This document shows positions 24,168-31,570 of a stretch of 34,845 nucleotides of DNA, piece after piece. The stretch spans positions 1-34,845 of the forward strand of contig JAIEOW010000150.1 of assembly GCA_019750095.1 (NCBI GenBank), in the 5' to 3' direction. The notes below the pieces were generated by a model that saw only the letters and a program-made list of their open reading frames with translations, was not told where the DNA came from and searched no databases. The position numbers and the translations under genes are program-made. Source of the stretch: Phycisphaerales bacterium (lineage in GTDB: Bacteria; Planctomycetota; Phycisphaerae; Phycisphaerales; UBA1924). Positions within the stretch are counted from its first letter, which is position 1; every line of letters starts with the position of its first letter.

Positions 24168-24791
24168 ATGATGACGATGCGTGTTGGATCAGGAGTGTCG
24201 GTGCTGGTGATCGCGGCGGCGGTGAGCGCGATGGCCTGGGCGGAACCGCCGGGCGGCACGAGTACACCCGCGACCAAGGCCGCGCAGCCGTCGGCGACGC
24301 CCGACAATGCCGCGAGAAAGGAGAATCCGATGGATGTGCTGAAGTCTTGGGCAGGCGAGTGGGACGCCGAGATCACGTTCTGGTTTCGCCCCGACGCGGC
24401 TCCGGTGACGACCAAGGCGCGGCTCTCGGCCGAGTTGGTGCTGGATGGCAAGTTCCTGCAGCAGAAGATGGAAGGCGGCGATCTTGGGCCGGGCACCGCC
24501 AAGTGGTCGTCGATGAGCTTGATCGGATACAACCCGTTCAGCAAAGAGTTTGAATGCACGCGGTACTCCAGCACCATCCCCGCGATGATGCCGATGCGCG
24601 GCGCGGCAAATGGCGACGAGGCCAAGCGGCTTGAGCTTTCCGGCGCGTATCCCTTCATGGGTGGCAAGGCGACCGCTCGCGACGTGATCATCACCGAAGG
24701 TCCGGATGTGCAGCGCATCGAGTCGTACATGTCCTTCGGCGGATCGCCGGAGTTCAAGGGTGCGGAGATTGTGCTCAAACGCCGGAAGTAA
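24168..24791 (+). CDS. Exported DUF1579-family protein
   Basis: About 207 residues. A signal peptide (ending AMAWAEPP) and a Pro/Thr/Ala linker precede a DUF1579 domain (about 55-207): LKSWAGEWDAEITFWFRPD, LDGKFLQQKMEGG, LIGYNPFSKEFECTRYSS and RIESYMSFGG. The family is a beta-barrel of unknown activity, often near START-like genes, as here. AAAGGG lies upstream; the second ATG (24171) has better spacing (7 nt) than the first (24168, 4 nt), so the true start may be one codon later. Follows the AHSA1-like gene by 28 bp on the same strand. Confidence 0.85.
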   Translation: MMTMRVGSGVSVLVIAAAVSAMAWAEPPGGTSTPATKAAQPSATPDNAARKENPMDVLKSWAGEWDAEITFWFRPDAAPVTTKARLSAELVLDGKFLQQKMEGGDLGPGTAKWSSMSLIGYNPFSKEFECTRYSSTIPAMMPMRGAANGDEAKRLELSGAYPFMGGKATARDVIITEGPDVQRIESYMSFGGSPEFKGAEIVLKRRK

Positions 24792-24833
24792 ACTCTCGTT
24801 CCGACGGGAGGCGGGGGATCAGGGACTTGCGCC

Positions 24834-25379
24834 ATGCTCTGGACCGTTCTCACTGTTGTGGCCGCGCTCGTCGGCGTGATCGCGCTGCTAACGCTCGCGG
24901 CATGGGCATATGGCCGTGGCGTACCTGTCGAGCACCAGGCTTCGGGTGAGATCGACGTGAACGCGTCGATGCAGGAGGCGTTTGATCTGATCGCTGACGT
25001 GCAATCGCATCCACAGTGGGCCAAGGGCGTGACGAAGGTCGAGATGCTGCCAGAAAAGCACGGCCTGCAGACGTGTCGGATGCACATGGGTCGCAACGCG
25101 TTCGTGCTGGTGAGGACGCGCTGTGAGCCGCCCCGGGTGCTTGAGCGGTGCATCGAAGAGGACGCACACTTCTCGGGCACGTGGCTGTATGCGATTCGCG
25201 AGCGGGCCGGGGGTGCGGGAAGCGGGTGCACGGTGAAGCTCACGGAGACGGGCCGCGTGAAACACGCGATCCCGCGAGCGATGATGAAACTGTTCTTCGG
25301 GTATCACATGTACCTGAACATGAACCTGGAGAGCATCGGGAAGAAGTTGGGCAGTGTGGGCACGGTGCGGAAGGTGTGA
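24834..25379 (+). CDS. Membrane-anchored SRPBCC-family protein
   Basis: A 181-residue protein with one N-terminal membrane segment (MLWTVLTVVAALVGVIALLTL) and a polyketide-cyclase/SRPBCC-like domain (about 37-175): GEIDVNASMQEAFDLIADVQ, HPQWAKGVTKVEMLP, ending in a long C-terminal helix. AGGG lies about 10 nt before ATG 24834. It closes the arsR operon, the second START-like fold in it. Ligand and role unknown. Confidence 0.85.
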   Translation: MLWTVLTVVAALVGVIALLTLAAWAYGRGVPVEHQASGEIDVNASMQEAFDLIADVQSHPQWAKGVTKVEMLPEKHGLQTCRMHMGRNAFVLVRTRCEPPRVLERCIEEDAHFSGTWLYAIRERAGGAGSGCTVKLTETGRVKHAIPRAMMKLFFGYHMYLNMNLESIGKKLGSVGTVRKV

Positions 25380-25437
25380 CACGGCTTGGCTCTTGTCCGT
25401 CACCAGCGATCGCACACCTTCCGCGTACGATCCACCT

Positions 25438-26727
25438 GTGACCCACTTTGATCCGCACATTACTCCTCCGCGATATCTCACCGCAGATATTCCCGGCGTG
25501 GGCGGCGTTCTGAAAGAACGGCCCGAGGACTTTCTGGTCGAGGAGATTCCCGCGTATGAGCCGTCGGGCTCCGGCGAGCATCTGTACCTGTTCATCCAGA
25601 AGATCAACATGTCGACCATGCACGTGGTCCGCATCCTTGCCGATCACTTTCAGGTGAGACGCGACGCCGTCGGCTTTGCCGGACTTAAGGATCGCATGGC
25701 GGTGACGACCCAGCTTTTCAGCATCCATCTACCCGGCAAGAGCGAGAACGACTTTGGGCTGTTCAACCACCCGGGGATCACCATTCTGTGGATGGATCGC
25801 CATGCCAACAAGCTCCGTCGCGGCCACCTGAAGGGGAACCGGTTCGTCATCCGGATCCGAAAGACCAGCGCGTCGCGTGTGGTGTACGCGCACAAGGCGA
25901 TCGCGTTGCTGGCGCGCGAGGGCGTGCCGAATCGCATCGGTGTGCAGCGTTTCGGGATGACGCGAAGGAATCATGTCGTGGGACGTGCGCTGCTGCTGCG
26001 TGATGATCGGGGTGTGCTCGACGCGATGCTCGGCCCGTGTCCAGAGTTTCCGGGCATGCAGCCCGATGCCCGCGCGTTATACGCCGATGGCAGGTATCAG
26101 GAGGCCATCACCGCGCTTCCGGGGGCGGCGCATACCGAGAAACGTGTGCTCGCCGCACTGGCTCGCGGGGCGTCGATCTCGAAGGCCGTGCACATGATCG
26201 AAGATTCCGACGCGGACTTCTTTCTCACCGCGATGCAGTCGGCGATCTTCAACACCGTGCTGGACGCCCGTATCGCGGCGGGATTGCACGATCAACTGCT
26301 GCCCGGCGATCTGGCGTTCAAGCACGACAACGGCGCGGTGTTTGCGATCCACGAGGGCATGCCCGCCGAGGCGCAGGCCGAGCTCGCCGGGAGACTCACT
26401 CGGCTGGAGATCTCGCCATCCGGCCCGATGTGGGGGCTGGAGATGACCAAGCCCACCGGCAAGCCACTGGAGATCGAGCTCGAGGCACTCGTCGCCGCGG
26501 GCTTGAGCGAGCAGGCCCTGACAGACGGCCCGCGCCGCGCCCGCGACGCGCTCAGTGGCAAGCGTCGCCCGCTGCGTGTGCCGCTCACGCTGCCCGATGT
26601 CGAGGCCGGAGTTGACGAGCACGGCGACTACATCAAGTGCATCTTCGAACTCCCGCGCGGCTCGTTTGCGACCAGCGCGCTGCAGGAGATCATGAAGACG
26701 GATGTGGCCGAGGAGGACGAAGGGTGA
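25438..26727 (+). CDS. truD: tRNA pseudouridine(13) synthase
   Basis: A 429-residue TruD, which converts U13 of some tRNAs to pseudouridine. The hallmark AGLKDRMAVTTQ contains the catalytic Asp85; VGGVLKERPEDFLVEEIPAY, GNRFVIRIRK, GVPNRIGVQRFG and SPSGPMWG follow in family order. GTG 25438 is chosen because it begins the conserved N-terminus; there is no Shine-Dalgarno, and TACGAT sits 6 nt upstream, so a leaderless start is possible. It abuts the ASCH gene: its TGA (26725-26727) is 2 nt before that ATG. Confidence 0.92.
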   Translation: MTHFDPHITPPRYLTADIPGVGGVLKERPEDFLVEEIPAYEPSGSGEHLYLFIQKINMSTMHVVRILADHFQVRRDAVGFAGLKDRMAVTTQLFSIHLPGKSENDFGLFNHPGITILWMDRHANKLRRGHLKGNRFVIRIRKTSASRVVYAHKAIALLAREGVPNRIGVQRFGMTRRNHVVGRALLLRDDRGVLDAMLGPCPEFPGMQPDARALYADGRYQEAITALPGAAHTEKRVLAALARGASISKAVHMIEDSDADFFLTAMQSAIFNTVLDARIAAGLHDQLLPGDLAFKHDNGAVFAIHEGMPAEAQAELAGRLTRLEISPSGPMWGLEMTKPTGKPLEIELEALVAAGLSEQALTDGPRRARDALSGKRRPLRVPLTLPDVEAGVDEHGDYIKCIFELPRGSFATSALQEIMKTDVAEEDEG

Positions 26728-26729
26728 GC

Positions 26730-27227
26730 ATGGGCAGCACGGCCACCCCGCCCGGTGAGCGCACATCCGCACGACGGATGCTGCTGCTGTCCGTGCGTCC
26801 GGAGTTTGCGGAGCCGCTGATCTCGGGAGAGAAGCGCTTCGAGCTTCGTCGCGTGCGGCCGGCCATCGGTCCCGGCGATGTGGTCTGGCTGTATAGCACG
26901 CAGCCGAGATGCGCGCTTATCGGCGGCGTTGCCGTCGCGGCGGTGCACAGGCAGCGCGTGAGCACGCTGTGGCGTCGCGTGCGCGGGAAATGCGGCGTCT
27001 CTCAAGCGGACTTCAAGGGTTATTTTGCCGGACTCGATGAGGGCTATGCGATCGAGGTGTGCGCACCGACGCCGCTGCACGAGCCGCTGACGCTCGAAGA
27101 GCTGCGTCGCCGCGTGCCCGGATTCTCGCCGCCTCAGTCGTACTGGTATCTGAACGACGCGCGTGAGCGCGACGCCCGGCTGGTTCGTCTGCTGAGACCC
27201 GCCGCGCGTACCCTCGCTCGCGCATGA
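26730..27227 (+). CDS. ASCH-domain protein
   Basis: A 165-residue protein whose domain starts MLLLSVRPEFAEPLISGEKR, then FELRRVRPAIGPGDVVWLYST and ALIGGVAVAAV, matching ASCH domains, a PUA-like fold usually thought to bind RNA. The C-terminus is Arg-rich. ATG 26730 has GAAGGG 5 nt upstream; GTG 26724, overlapping the truD stop, is possible. It is coupled to truD on one side and overlaps the HAD gene by ATGA on the other. Proximity to TruD is consistent with an RNA-related role, but this is inference. Confidence 0.85.
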   Translation: MGSTATPPGERTSARRMLLLSVRPEFAEPLISGEKRFELRRVRPAIGPGDVVWLYSTQPRCALIGGVAVAAVHRQRVSTLWRRVRGKCGVSQADFKGYFAGLDEGYAIEVCAPTPLHEPLTLEELRRRVPGFSPPQSYWYLNDARERDARLVRLLRPAARTLARA

Positions 27228-27907
27228 AGCCAACACCGACGAACGTTCCCGTGCCGATTCAGCTCGTCGTCTTCGACCTCGGCGGCGTGGTCGTCCGAAT
27301 CTGCCGATCGATCAAGGAAGCCGGGAGCCGCGTGGGAATCGATGTTGCTGAGGAGGACATCGCACCCGAGCGGCGTGCCGAGCGCCGGGCGATCCACCGC
27401 GAGTATGAACTGGGACGGATGACCTGCGACGAGTTCTTCGTCGCCATCAGCCGAACCACGCTCGGCAAGTACTCACCCGAGCAGTTCCGCGCGATGCACG
27501 AGCACTGGATCATCGGTGAGTATGAAGGCGTGGCCGAACTGATCGACGACCTGCACGCAGCCGGCGTGCAGACCGGCATCCTGAGCAACACCAACGCCAG
27601 CCACTGGTCGATCATGCACAACCGACGCACCGGCCACCCCATGCGCTTCGTTGCCCCCCTGCTGCCGCGGCATCCGCACGCGTCGCACCTGCTCGGCGTC
27701 GCCAAGCCCGACGGCGCGATCTATCAAGCACTGGCCGAACGCTCTGGGTTCGCACCAGCGAGCATCATGTTCTTCGACGACTTGGCCGACAACATCAACG
27801 CGGCCAGGGCCGAGGGCTGGCACGCGCATCAGATCGATCACGCGGGCAATACTGCCGAGCAGATGCGGCGGGTGTTGCGGGAGATCTTCGGCATCCCGCT
27901 GCGCTGA
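27224..27907 (+). CDS. HAD-family (subfamily IA) hydrolase
   Basis: A 227-residue HAD phosphatase-like protein. Motif I is VVFDLGGVVV with Asp18 as nucleophile (DLGGV form, common in this subgroup), motif II is ILSNTN, motif III Lys lies in AKPDGAIYQ, and motif IV is FFDDLADN. An alpha-helical cap follows motif I. The substrate cannot be deduced; relatives act on small phosphorylated metabolites. ATG 27224 overlaps the ASCH stop (ATGA). It ends the truD operon and is convergent with lexA. Confidence 0.88.
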   Translation: MKPTPTNVPVPIQLVVFDLGGVVVRICRSIKEAGSRVGIDVAEEDIAPERRAERRAIHREYELGRMTCDEFFVAISRTTLGKYSPEQFRAMHEHWIIGEYEGVAELIDDLHAAGVQTGILSNTNASHWSIMHNRRTGHPMRFVAPLLPRHPHASHLLGVAKPDGAIYQALAERSGFAPASIMFFDDLADNINAARAEGWHAHQIDHAGNTAEQMRRVLREIFGIPLR

Positions 27908-27924
27908 TCGGCGAACTTCAATCC

Positions 27925-28116
27925 GAGGCCTGGGCGCGAGCCCAGGCACCGACGATGCCGGGATGCACGCCCCTACACGCAACCGCTGCAACAACAGCCA
28001 AAGATGCCGCCTGCACGAACCTGCGAATGGCCCGGGCACATAGGGCGGAGCATACCTGTTGCGGGCGTCAGCGGAGTAGCCAAAGTTGTCGGTGCCTGGG
28101 CTCGCGCCCAGGCCTC
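27925..28116. repeat. Inverted pair of palindromic repeats, family B (BIME-like)
   Basis: A 29-bp sequence at 27925-27953 recurs exactly, inverted, at 28088-28116, with 134 bp between. Each copy is itself a hairpin: CCTGGGC - GCGA - GCCCAGG. The unit fills the 301-bp gap between the convergent HAD and lexA genes. No gene is seen in the spacer. Arrangement and size resemble REP pairs and may act as a bidirectional terminator. A diverged third copy is at 31538-31568. Confidence 0.8.
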
Positions 28117-28208
28117 TGATTGAGCACTGGCACGGCGCGTGTTCGAGTCCAGAACAGCCGACGTTGATTCTCGGCACAGCCGGCGAAACCGCGTGGAGTA
28201 GACCCGGC

Positions 28209-28823
28209 CTAGTACTTCCGCAGCACCGACCGCACGATCCCCTGGATCTTGCAGTCCTTGACGAAGATCGGCTGGAAGTCCGGGTTGGCGGGCTGGAGGC
28301 GGATGCGGTCGGCTTCGCGGTAGAAGGTCTTGAGCGTGGTCTCGCCGTTGGGGAGCAGGGCGACGACGCGGTCGCCGTTGCCGGCGGTGTCGTTGCGTTC
28401 AACGAGGATGTAGTCCCCGTCGAGGATGCCCTCGTCCTTCATGCTCTCACCCTGCACGCGGAGGGCGAACATCGCGCCGTGGCGACCGGGGCGCGGGCCG
28501 ACGACATCCATCAGGTCGAGCTCGTCGTGATCGGCGACCTTCTCGATCGGATAGCCGGCGGCGATCTTGCCCACGAGCGGGAAGCGAAGGGGGCGGCCTT
28601 CGTCCGGCACGACCACGCCGTCAGCGATCGACAAAGAGCGAGCTTTGTTGGGATCTCGCGTGAGGGCGCCTTTCTTGATGAGCGCCTCGACGTGCTCGAA
28701 CACGGTGACCTTGCTCACGCCGATCTGGTCGGCGAGTTCCTGCATCGTCGGCGAATAGCCATGGCGAACGCGGCAATCGCGGATCAGTTGCAGAATTTTC
28801 AGTTGCTTGGGAGTGAGATTCAT
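28209..28823 (-). CDS. lexA: LexA repressor (SOS response)
   Basis: A 204-residue LexA. The N-terminal winged helix is MNLTPKQLKILQLIRDC, YSPTMQELADQIGVSKVTVFEH. The self-cleavage Ala89-Gly90 lies in GKIAAGYPIE, catalytic Ser127 in VQGESMKDEGI, and Lys165 in TTLKTFYREADRI. These are intact, so RecA-stimulated cleavage is expected. ATG 28823 has GAGG 9 nt upstream. A 20-bp palindrome sits 104 bp upstream and could be its own operator. An open frame upstream overlaps its start in another frame. Confidence 0.95.
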   Translation of the reverse strand: MNLTPKQLKILQLIRDCRVRHGYSPTMQELADQIGVSKVTVFEHVEALIKKGALTRDPNKARSLSIADGVVVPDEGRPLRFPLVGKIAAGYPIEKVADHDELDLMDVVGPRPGRHGAMFALRVQGESMKDEGILDGDYILVERNDTAGNGDRVVALLPNGETTLKTFYREADRIRLQPANPDFQPIFVKDCKIQGIVRSVLRKY

Positions 28824-29604
28824 GGGGAGAGTCCTCAAGCCGAGGGAACGGGGTGAACGAGGTGGAGCGACCGGGCACGGGGCCCGTCGACGGGGAAGAG
28901 CCAGAACCCGACGACTCGCGCGGCTCCATCGGACGTTCGTCCGATGCCGAAACCGCTCGCGCCGCCGACGGCCGGGGATGACTCGCCATCGAGCGCACGC
29001 CGGCACCGACACGAACAACGATCTCCGGCCGAACCGCGACCGCCGCGGCCAGACCGGTGCAGCACGCCAGCGCATCGGCGAGCACGCCAGACTGCTGAGT
29101 CAGGGCGCGATCGACGGCGAGCAGCGTGCCCGCTCTCACCGCCAGGGCGGACATCTGGACCTGGTCCAGCTGCGCCGACCCGGCACGAACTCCGTGAACC
29201 CCGTCAACACCTGATCCATCCCGCCCTGCACCGGCCAGAGCACCCAGAGCCGAACGACGCCGAAGGAGCGAAAACTCGCCCGGCGAACCGTTTGACCCGG
29301 CCTGTTCATCGCGGGAATCGCCAGACCTCTCCAGCACATCGACCCGCTTCAGCCTCCCTTCGGCTGAACTGCGAAGTTCGGTCACATAGTCCCCGCCCGG
29401 TCCAAGCCGGACCAGCGGCGACGCCGCGACCGAAGATGCGGGCAACCCTGAAACGTGCGCCCCCAAATGCCCACCCACGGACGCACCTGCGTGCGAGCCT
29501 TGGGCCGAGACGGCGGGGCCAGAGCCAAGTGCCGAGGTCAGAGACGCGATTGCTGCGGAGAGCAGAGCCATGGCGGAAACTCCCGCGATGCCCGAGCGAC
29601 CCAT
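28621..29604 (-). CDS. Possible exported protein overlapping lexA, doubtful
   Basis: A frame of 327 codons begins at ATG 29604 with what looks like a signal peptide (MGRSGIAGVSAMALLSAA, ending PAVSAQ). ATG 29604 overlaps the stop of a 43-codon ORF by one base (TGATG). The rest is Ser/Gly/Arg/Ala-rich, without a recognisable domain. Its last 68 codons run through lexA in another frame, which is unlikely to be coding throughout, and there is no good Shine-Dalgarno. It could be a real but rapidly changing exported protein, a frameshifted remnant, or noise. Nothing better fills 28824-29604. Confidence 0.35.
   Translation of the reverse strand: MGRSGIAGVSAMALLSAAIASLTSALGSGPAVSAQGSHAGASVGGHLGAHVSGLPASSVAASPLVRLGPGGDYVTELRSSAEGRLKRVDVLERSGDSRDEQAGSNGSPGEFSLLRRRSALGALAGAGRDGSGVDGVHGVRAGSAQLDQVQMSALAVRAGTLLAVDRALTQQSGVLADALACCTGLAAAVAVRPEIVVRVGAGVRSMASHPRPSAARAVSASDERPMEPRESSGSGSSPSTGPVPGRSTSFTPFPRLEDSPHESHSQATENSATDPRLPRSPWLFADDAGTRRPDRREQGHRVRARRGAHQERRPHARSQQSSLFVDR
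28927..28946. promoter_or_regulatory. Perfect 9-bp inverted repeat upstream of lexA, candidate operator
   Basis: CATCGGACG (28927-28935), TT, CGTCCGATG (28938-28946): a 20-bp palindrome 104-123 bp upstream of the lexA ATG. LexA genes usually regulate themselves, so it is a candidate LexA site, but it does not match the E. coli or Bacillus box and lies rather far from the start. Confidence 0.4.
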
Positions 29605-29735
29605 CAGACCGTGTCTGCCCAGACGGCCAAGAGGCCATTCTGAGAGACCCTGCCCAAGAGACCGACACGAGCGCCATCCTTGATCGTGCCGACGAGCTGA
29701 ACTCGTCTGTCCTTCGCTTCCCGTTCGGCGTGCAT
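29604..29735 (-). CDS. Small 43-residue ORF coupled to the next frame
   Basis: ATG 29735 to TGA 29604. The product starts MHAEREAKDRRVQLVGTIKD, continues with GARVGLLGRVSQNGLL and ends AVWADTV: charged helix, then an alternating beta-like pattern. Its stop overlaps the ATG of the following frame by one base (TGATG). The frame opens only after a TAA about 25 codons upstream. No strong Shine-Dalgarno. No family recognised; could be a small protein or a leader peptide. Confidence 0.4.
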   Translation of the reverse strand: MHAEREAKDRRVQLVGTIKDGARVGLLGRVSQNGLLAVWADTV

Positions 29736-29815
29736 GCTGGGCGCACCGGTCGGGCTGTGAGAGACCCCAGAAGGGGCACGATGCGGTACTGGGATTCCAC
29801 CCGTTGGGGGACCTT

Positions 29816-29855
29816 ACCTGTCAATCCGCGACAGGTTGGGCTGAACGCCAGCCCA
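29816..29855 (-). promoter_or_regulatory. Two adjacent hairpins in a predicted leader
   Basis: ACCTGTC (29816-29822) pairs with GACAGGT (29830-29836), and TGGGCTG (29837-29843) with CAGCCCA (29849-29855). The two stems are directly adjacent. They lie between the promoter candidate at 29918-29946 and the 43-codon ORF. No known riboswitch consensus is recognised; attenuator or ligand-binding RNA are possibilities. Between 29736 and 30113 I see no other gene; the part near 29890-30060 is AT-rich. Confidence 0.4.
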
Positions 29856-29917
29856 GGGGTTGATCGACCGTGGGGCCTTTGTCGGTACACATTGGCTCAC
29901 GAGAGATCGTTTGGTAA

Positions 29918-29946
29918 AAGATAGCCGATCATCGGCCAAGCAGCAA
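29918..29946 (-). promoter_or_regulatory. Promoter candidate with a palindrome in its spacer
   Basis: On the minus strand TTGCTG (29941-29946) and TATCTT (29918-29923) are 17 bp apart. The palindrome GCCGAT-C-ATCGGC (29924-29936) lies wholly between them, where a bound repressor would block RNA polymerase. It would drive the 43-codon ORF and possibly lexA. Confidence 0.45.
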
Positions 29947-30113
29947 GCGTGTTGGTGAGATTTTTGGTGTTTTTGTCCGTTCACATGCCAAACATCCGGG
30001 GTTATCCGGACTGTCATTGACTGCGAATCAAGAACAATATGGCGTGTATTGCGCTGTCGCTTGACCTGTGCGAGTTGTCGGTTGAACGTTCAAGAGATCG
30101 ATCCGCGGCGAGA

Positions 30114-31349
30114 TCAGGCGTCGCGGCGCTCGATCGATGAGCCGCGGCGGGTTACGCGGCGCTTGAGTTCGAGCATGGTGATTTCGGTGCGCAGTTTGGC
30201 GACGTCAAGGTTCAGGCGCTGGCCCAGGTCGTCGATCGTGCGCGCGGTGTCGAGCGCTGCGAGGATCTGACGCTGCGTCTCATTCAGTCCCACATCGCGC
30301 GGCGGCGGTGGCGCAGAAGCAAAGAGCGGAGCGACCGATGCTGGGGACTTGATGGCCTGCGGGTCCGTCCCGTCGGCAACCTCGGATGGCTGCTGCACGG
30401 CATAGCGGGCCTCGTGGGTGCCGGCGTGCAGGTGGCGAGCGGGAGACTCCAGGGACTGCAGGATGTCGTCGGGATGGGTCACCAGTTGGGCCCCGCCGGA
30501 TTTGAGCAGTTCCAGCGATCCCTCGGCGTGGGCCGAGTCCACGCGTGCGGGCAGGGCGAACGCCTCGCGGCCATGCTCTTCGACCGCCATGCGTACGGTG
30601 ATGAGCGCGCCGGACTTCTTCCCCGCCTCAACGACCAGCACGCCCAGCGAGAGGCCCGAGATGATTCGGTTCCGGGCTGGAAAGTTCTCGGCGTTTGGGG
30701 GCGTGCGGAGCGGCAGTTCCGAAACGATGCACCCCGCCCCCCCAGAGCCAGCCGCGATGCGATCGAAGAGGTCGGCGTTTTCAGGTGGATAGCACTCGGC
30801 GAGGCCGCAGCCCAGCACGGCGATCGTGCGGCCCTTGCCCCGAAGAGCACCGCGATGGGCGGCGGTGTCGACCCCGCGTGCGCCGCCGGAGACGATGGTC
30901 AGCCCGGCCTGACCCAGATGCAGGCCGAAACGCTCGGCCTGTTCCACGGCATAGTGCGAGCAGGATCGCGAGCCGACGATGGCGATCGGATAGCGATCGG
31001 CCTGATCGTGCTGGAGCGTGCCCCGCACATAGAGGATGGGCGGGGCGTTTGGAATCGTCGCGAGCAAGGGCGGATAGGCGGGCGATCGGATGCTGAGCAG
31101 GTGGACACCCAGCGTCTAGGCGAGTGCGAGTTCGTCGTCGGCGAGCCGCTCAGATGCCGCCACGCCGGCGGCGATCGAGCGGGCACGATCTTCGCCGATG
31201 CCCTTGATCCGACGGAGCCCGGCGGGCGATGCGGAGAGGACTTCCGCTGGCGAGCCGAAGATCTCGAGCGCGTGGCGGATCGTGACCGGACCGAGGCCGG
31301 GGATGAACGTGAGTCGGAGGAGATCGCGGGTTTCGGCATCGACGAGCAT
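30114..31349 (-). pseudogene. dprA: dprA (DNA processing protein A) interrupted by an in-frame TAG
   Basis: Two pieces in the same frame. The N-terminal piece (31349-31119) is the helix-hairpin-helix part: LTFIPGLGPVTIRHALEIFG, RIKGIGEDRA, ending DDELALA, then TAG at 31118-31116. The same frame continues at once with TLGVHLLSIRSPAYPPLLAT and the whole Rossmann-like domain: AIVGSRSCSHYAVE, IVSGGARGVDTAAHRGAL, TIAVLGCGL, FPARNRIISGLS and KKSGALIT, then a C-terminal winged helix. DprA loads RecA on incoming single-stranded DNA in transformation. The only lesion is one codon, at a place where relatives usually have Glu/Lys/Gln. It may be a point nonsense mutation, a sequencing error, or readthrough. 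If translation restarts, TTG 31067 is the next candidate. Confidence 0.88.
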
Positions 31350-31357
31350 GGAGCGCA

Positions 31358-31386
31358 AGCATACCGAACGGGAGCCGAAACTGCAA
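31358..31386 (-). promoter_or_regulatory. Promoter candidate for dprA, short leader
   Basis: On the minus strand TTGCAG (31381-31386), 17 bp, TATGCT (31358-31363), then 8 nt to ATG 31349. There is no Shine-Dalgarno, so a leaderless or near-leaderless transcript is likely, as for arsR. Confidence 0.4.
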
Positions 31387-31537
31387 GGAGTTTTTCAGAG
31401 GCCCGCAGCGCAAACCCGGGCACCAAAGAGCGCGCGCAGCCAGAAGGCGGCCGAGGCCAACGGAACCTCGGCTCCTGAGGGAGAGGTGTGGCGAGCCTTT
31501 GGTCTTGCCGAGGGGAGTTGGAGTGGGCGGATCGAAT

Positions 31538-31568
31538 GGTGCCCGGGCTTGCGCCTCGGGCCTCGGAT
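31538..31568. repeat. Diverged copy of palindromic repeat family B
   Basis: Aligns with 28091-28120 over about 30 bp, with several substitutions and one extra base (GGTGCC(C/T)GGGCT(T/C)GCGCC core). Located just after the stop of the DinB-like gene. No gene is seen in the 211 bp between it and dprA. Confidence 0.5.
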
Positions 31569-31570
31569 GA

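Noticed and set aside
29780-29830. GGGTGG...ACCGC resembling a T-box antiterminator on the minus strand
   Set aside because: The match is broken by extra bases, there is no specifier stem or aminoacyl-tRNA-related gene downstream, and T-boxes are not expected in this group.
28944-29924. A 326-codon plus-strand frame rich in Pro and Arg
   Set aside because: Composition typical of a reverse-frame artefact; no Shine-Dalgarno or domain. The minus strand has better, though weak, candidates.
30082-30093. TTGAACGTTCAA palindrome as a LexA box
   Set aside because: Only 12 bp, located just after the dprA stop and not near a promoter that I can see; could be chance.
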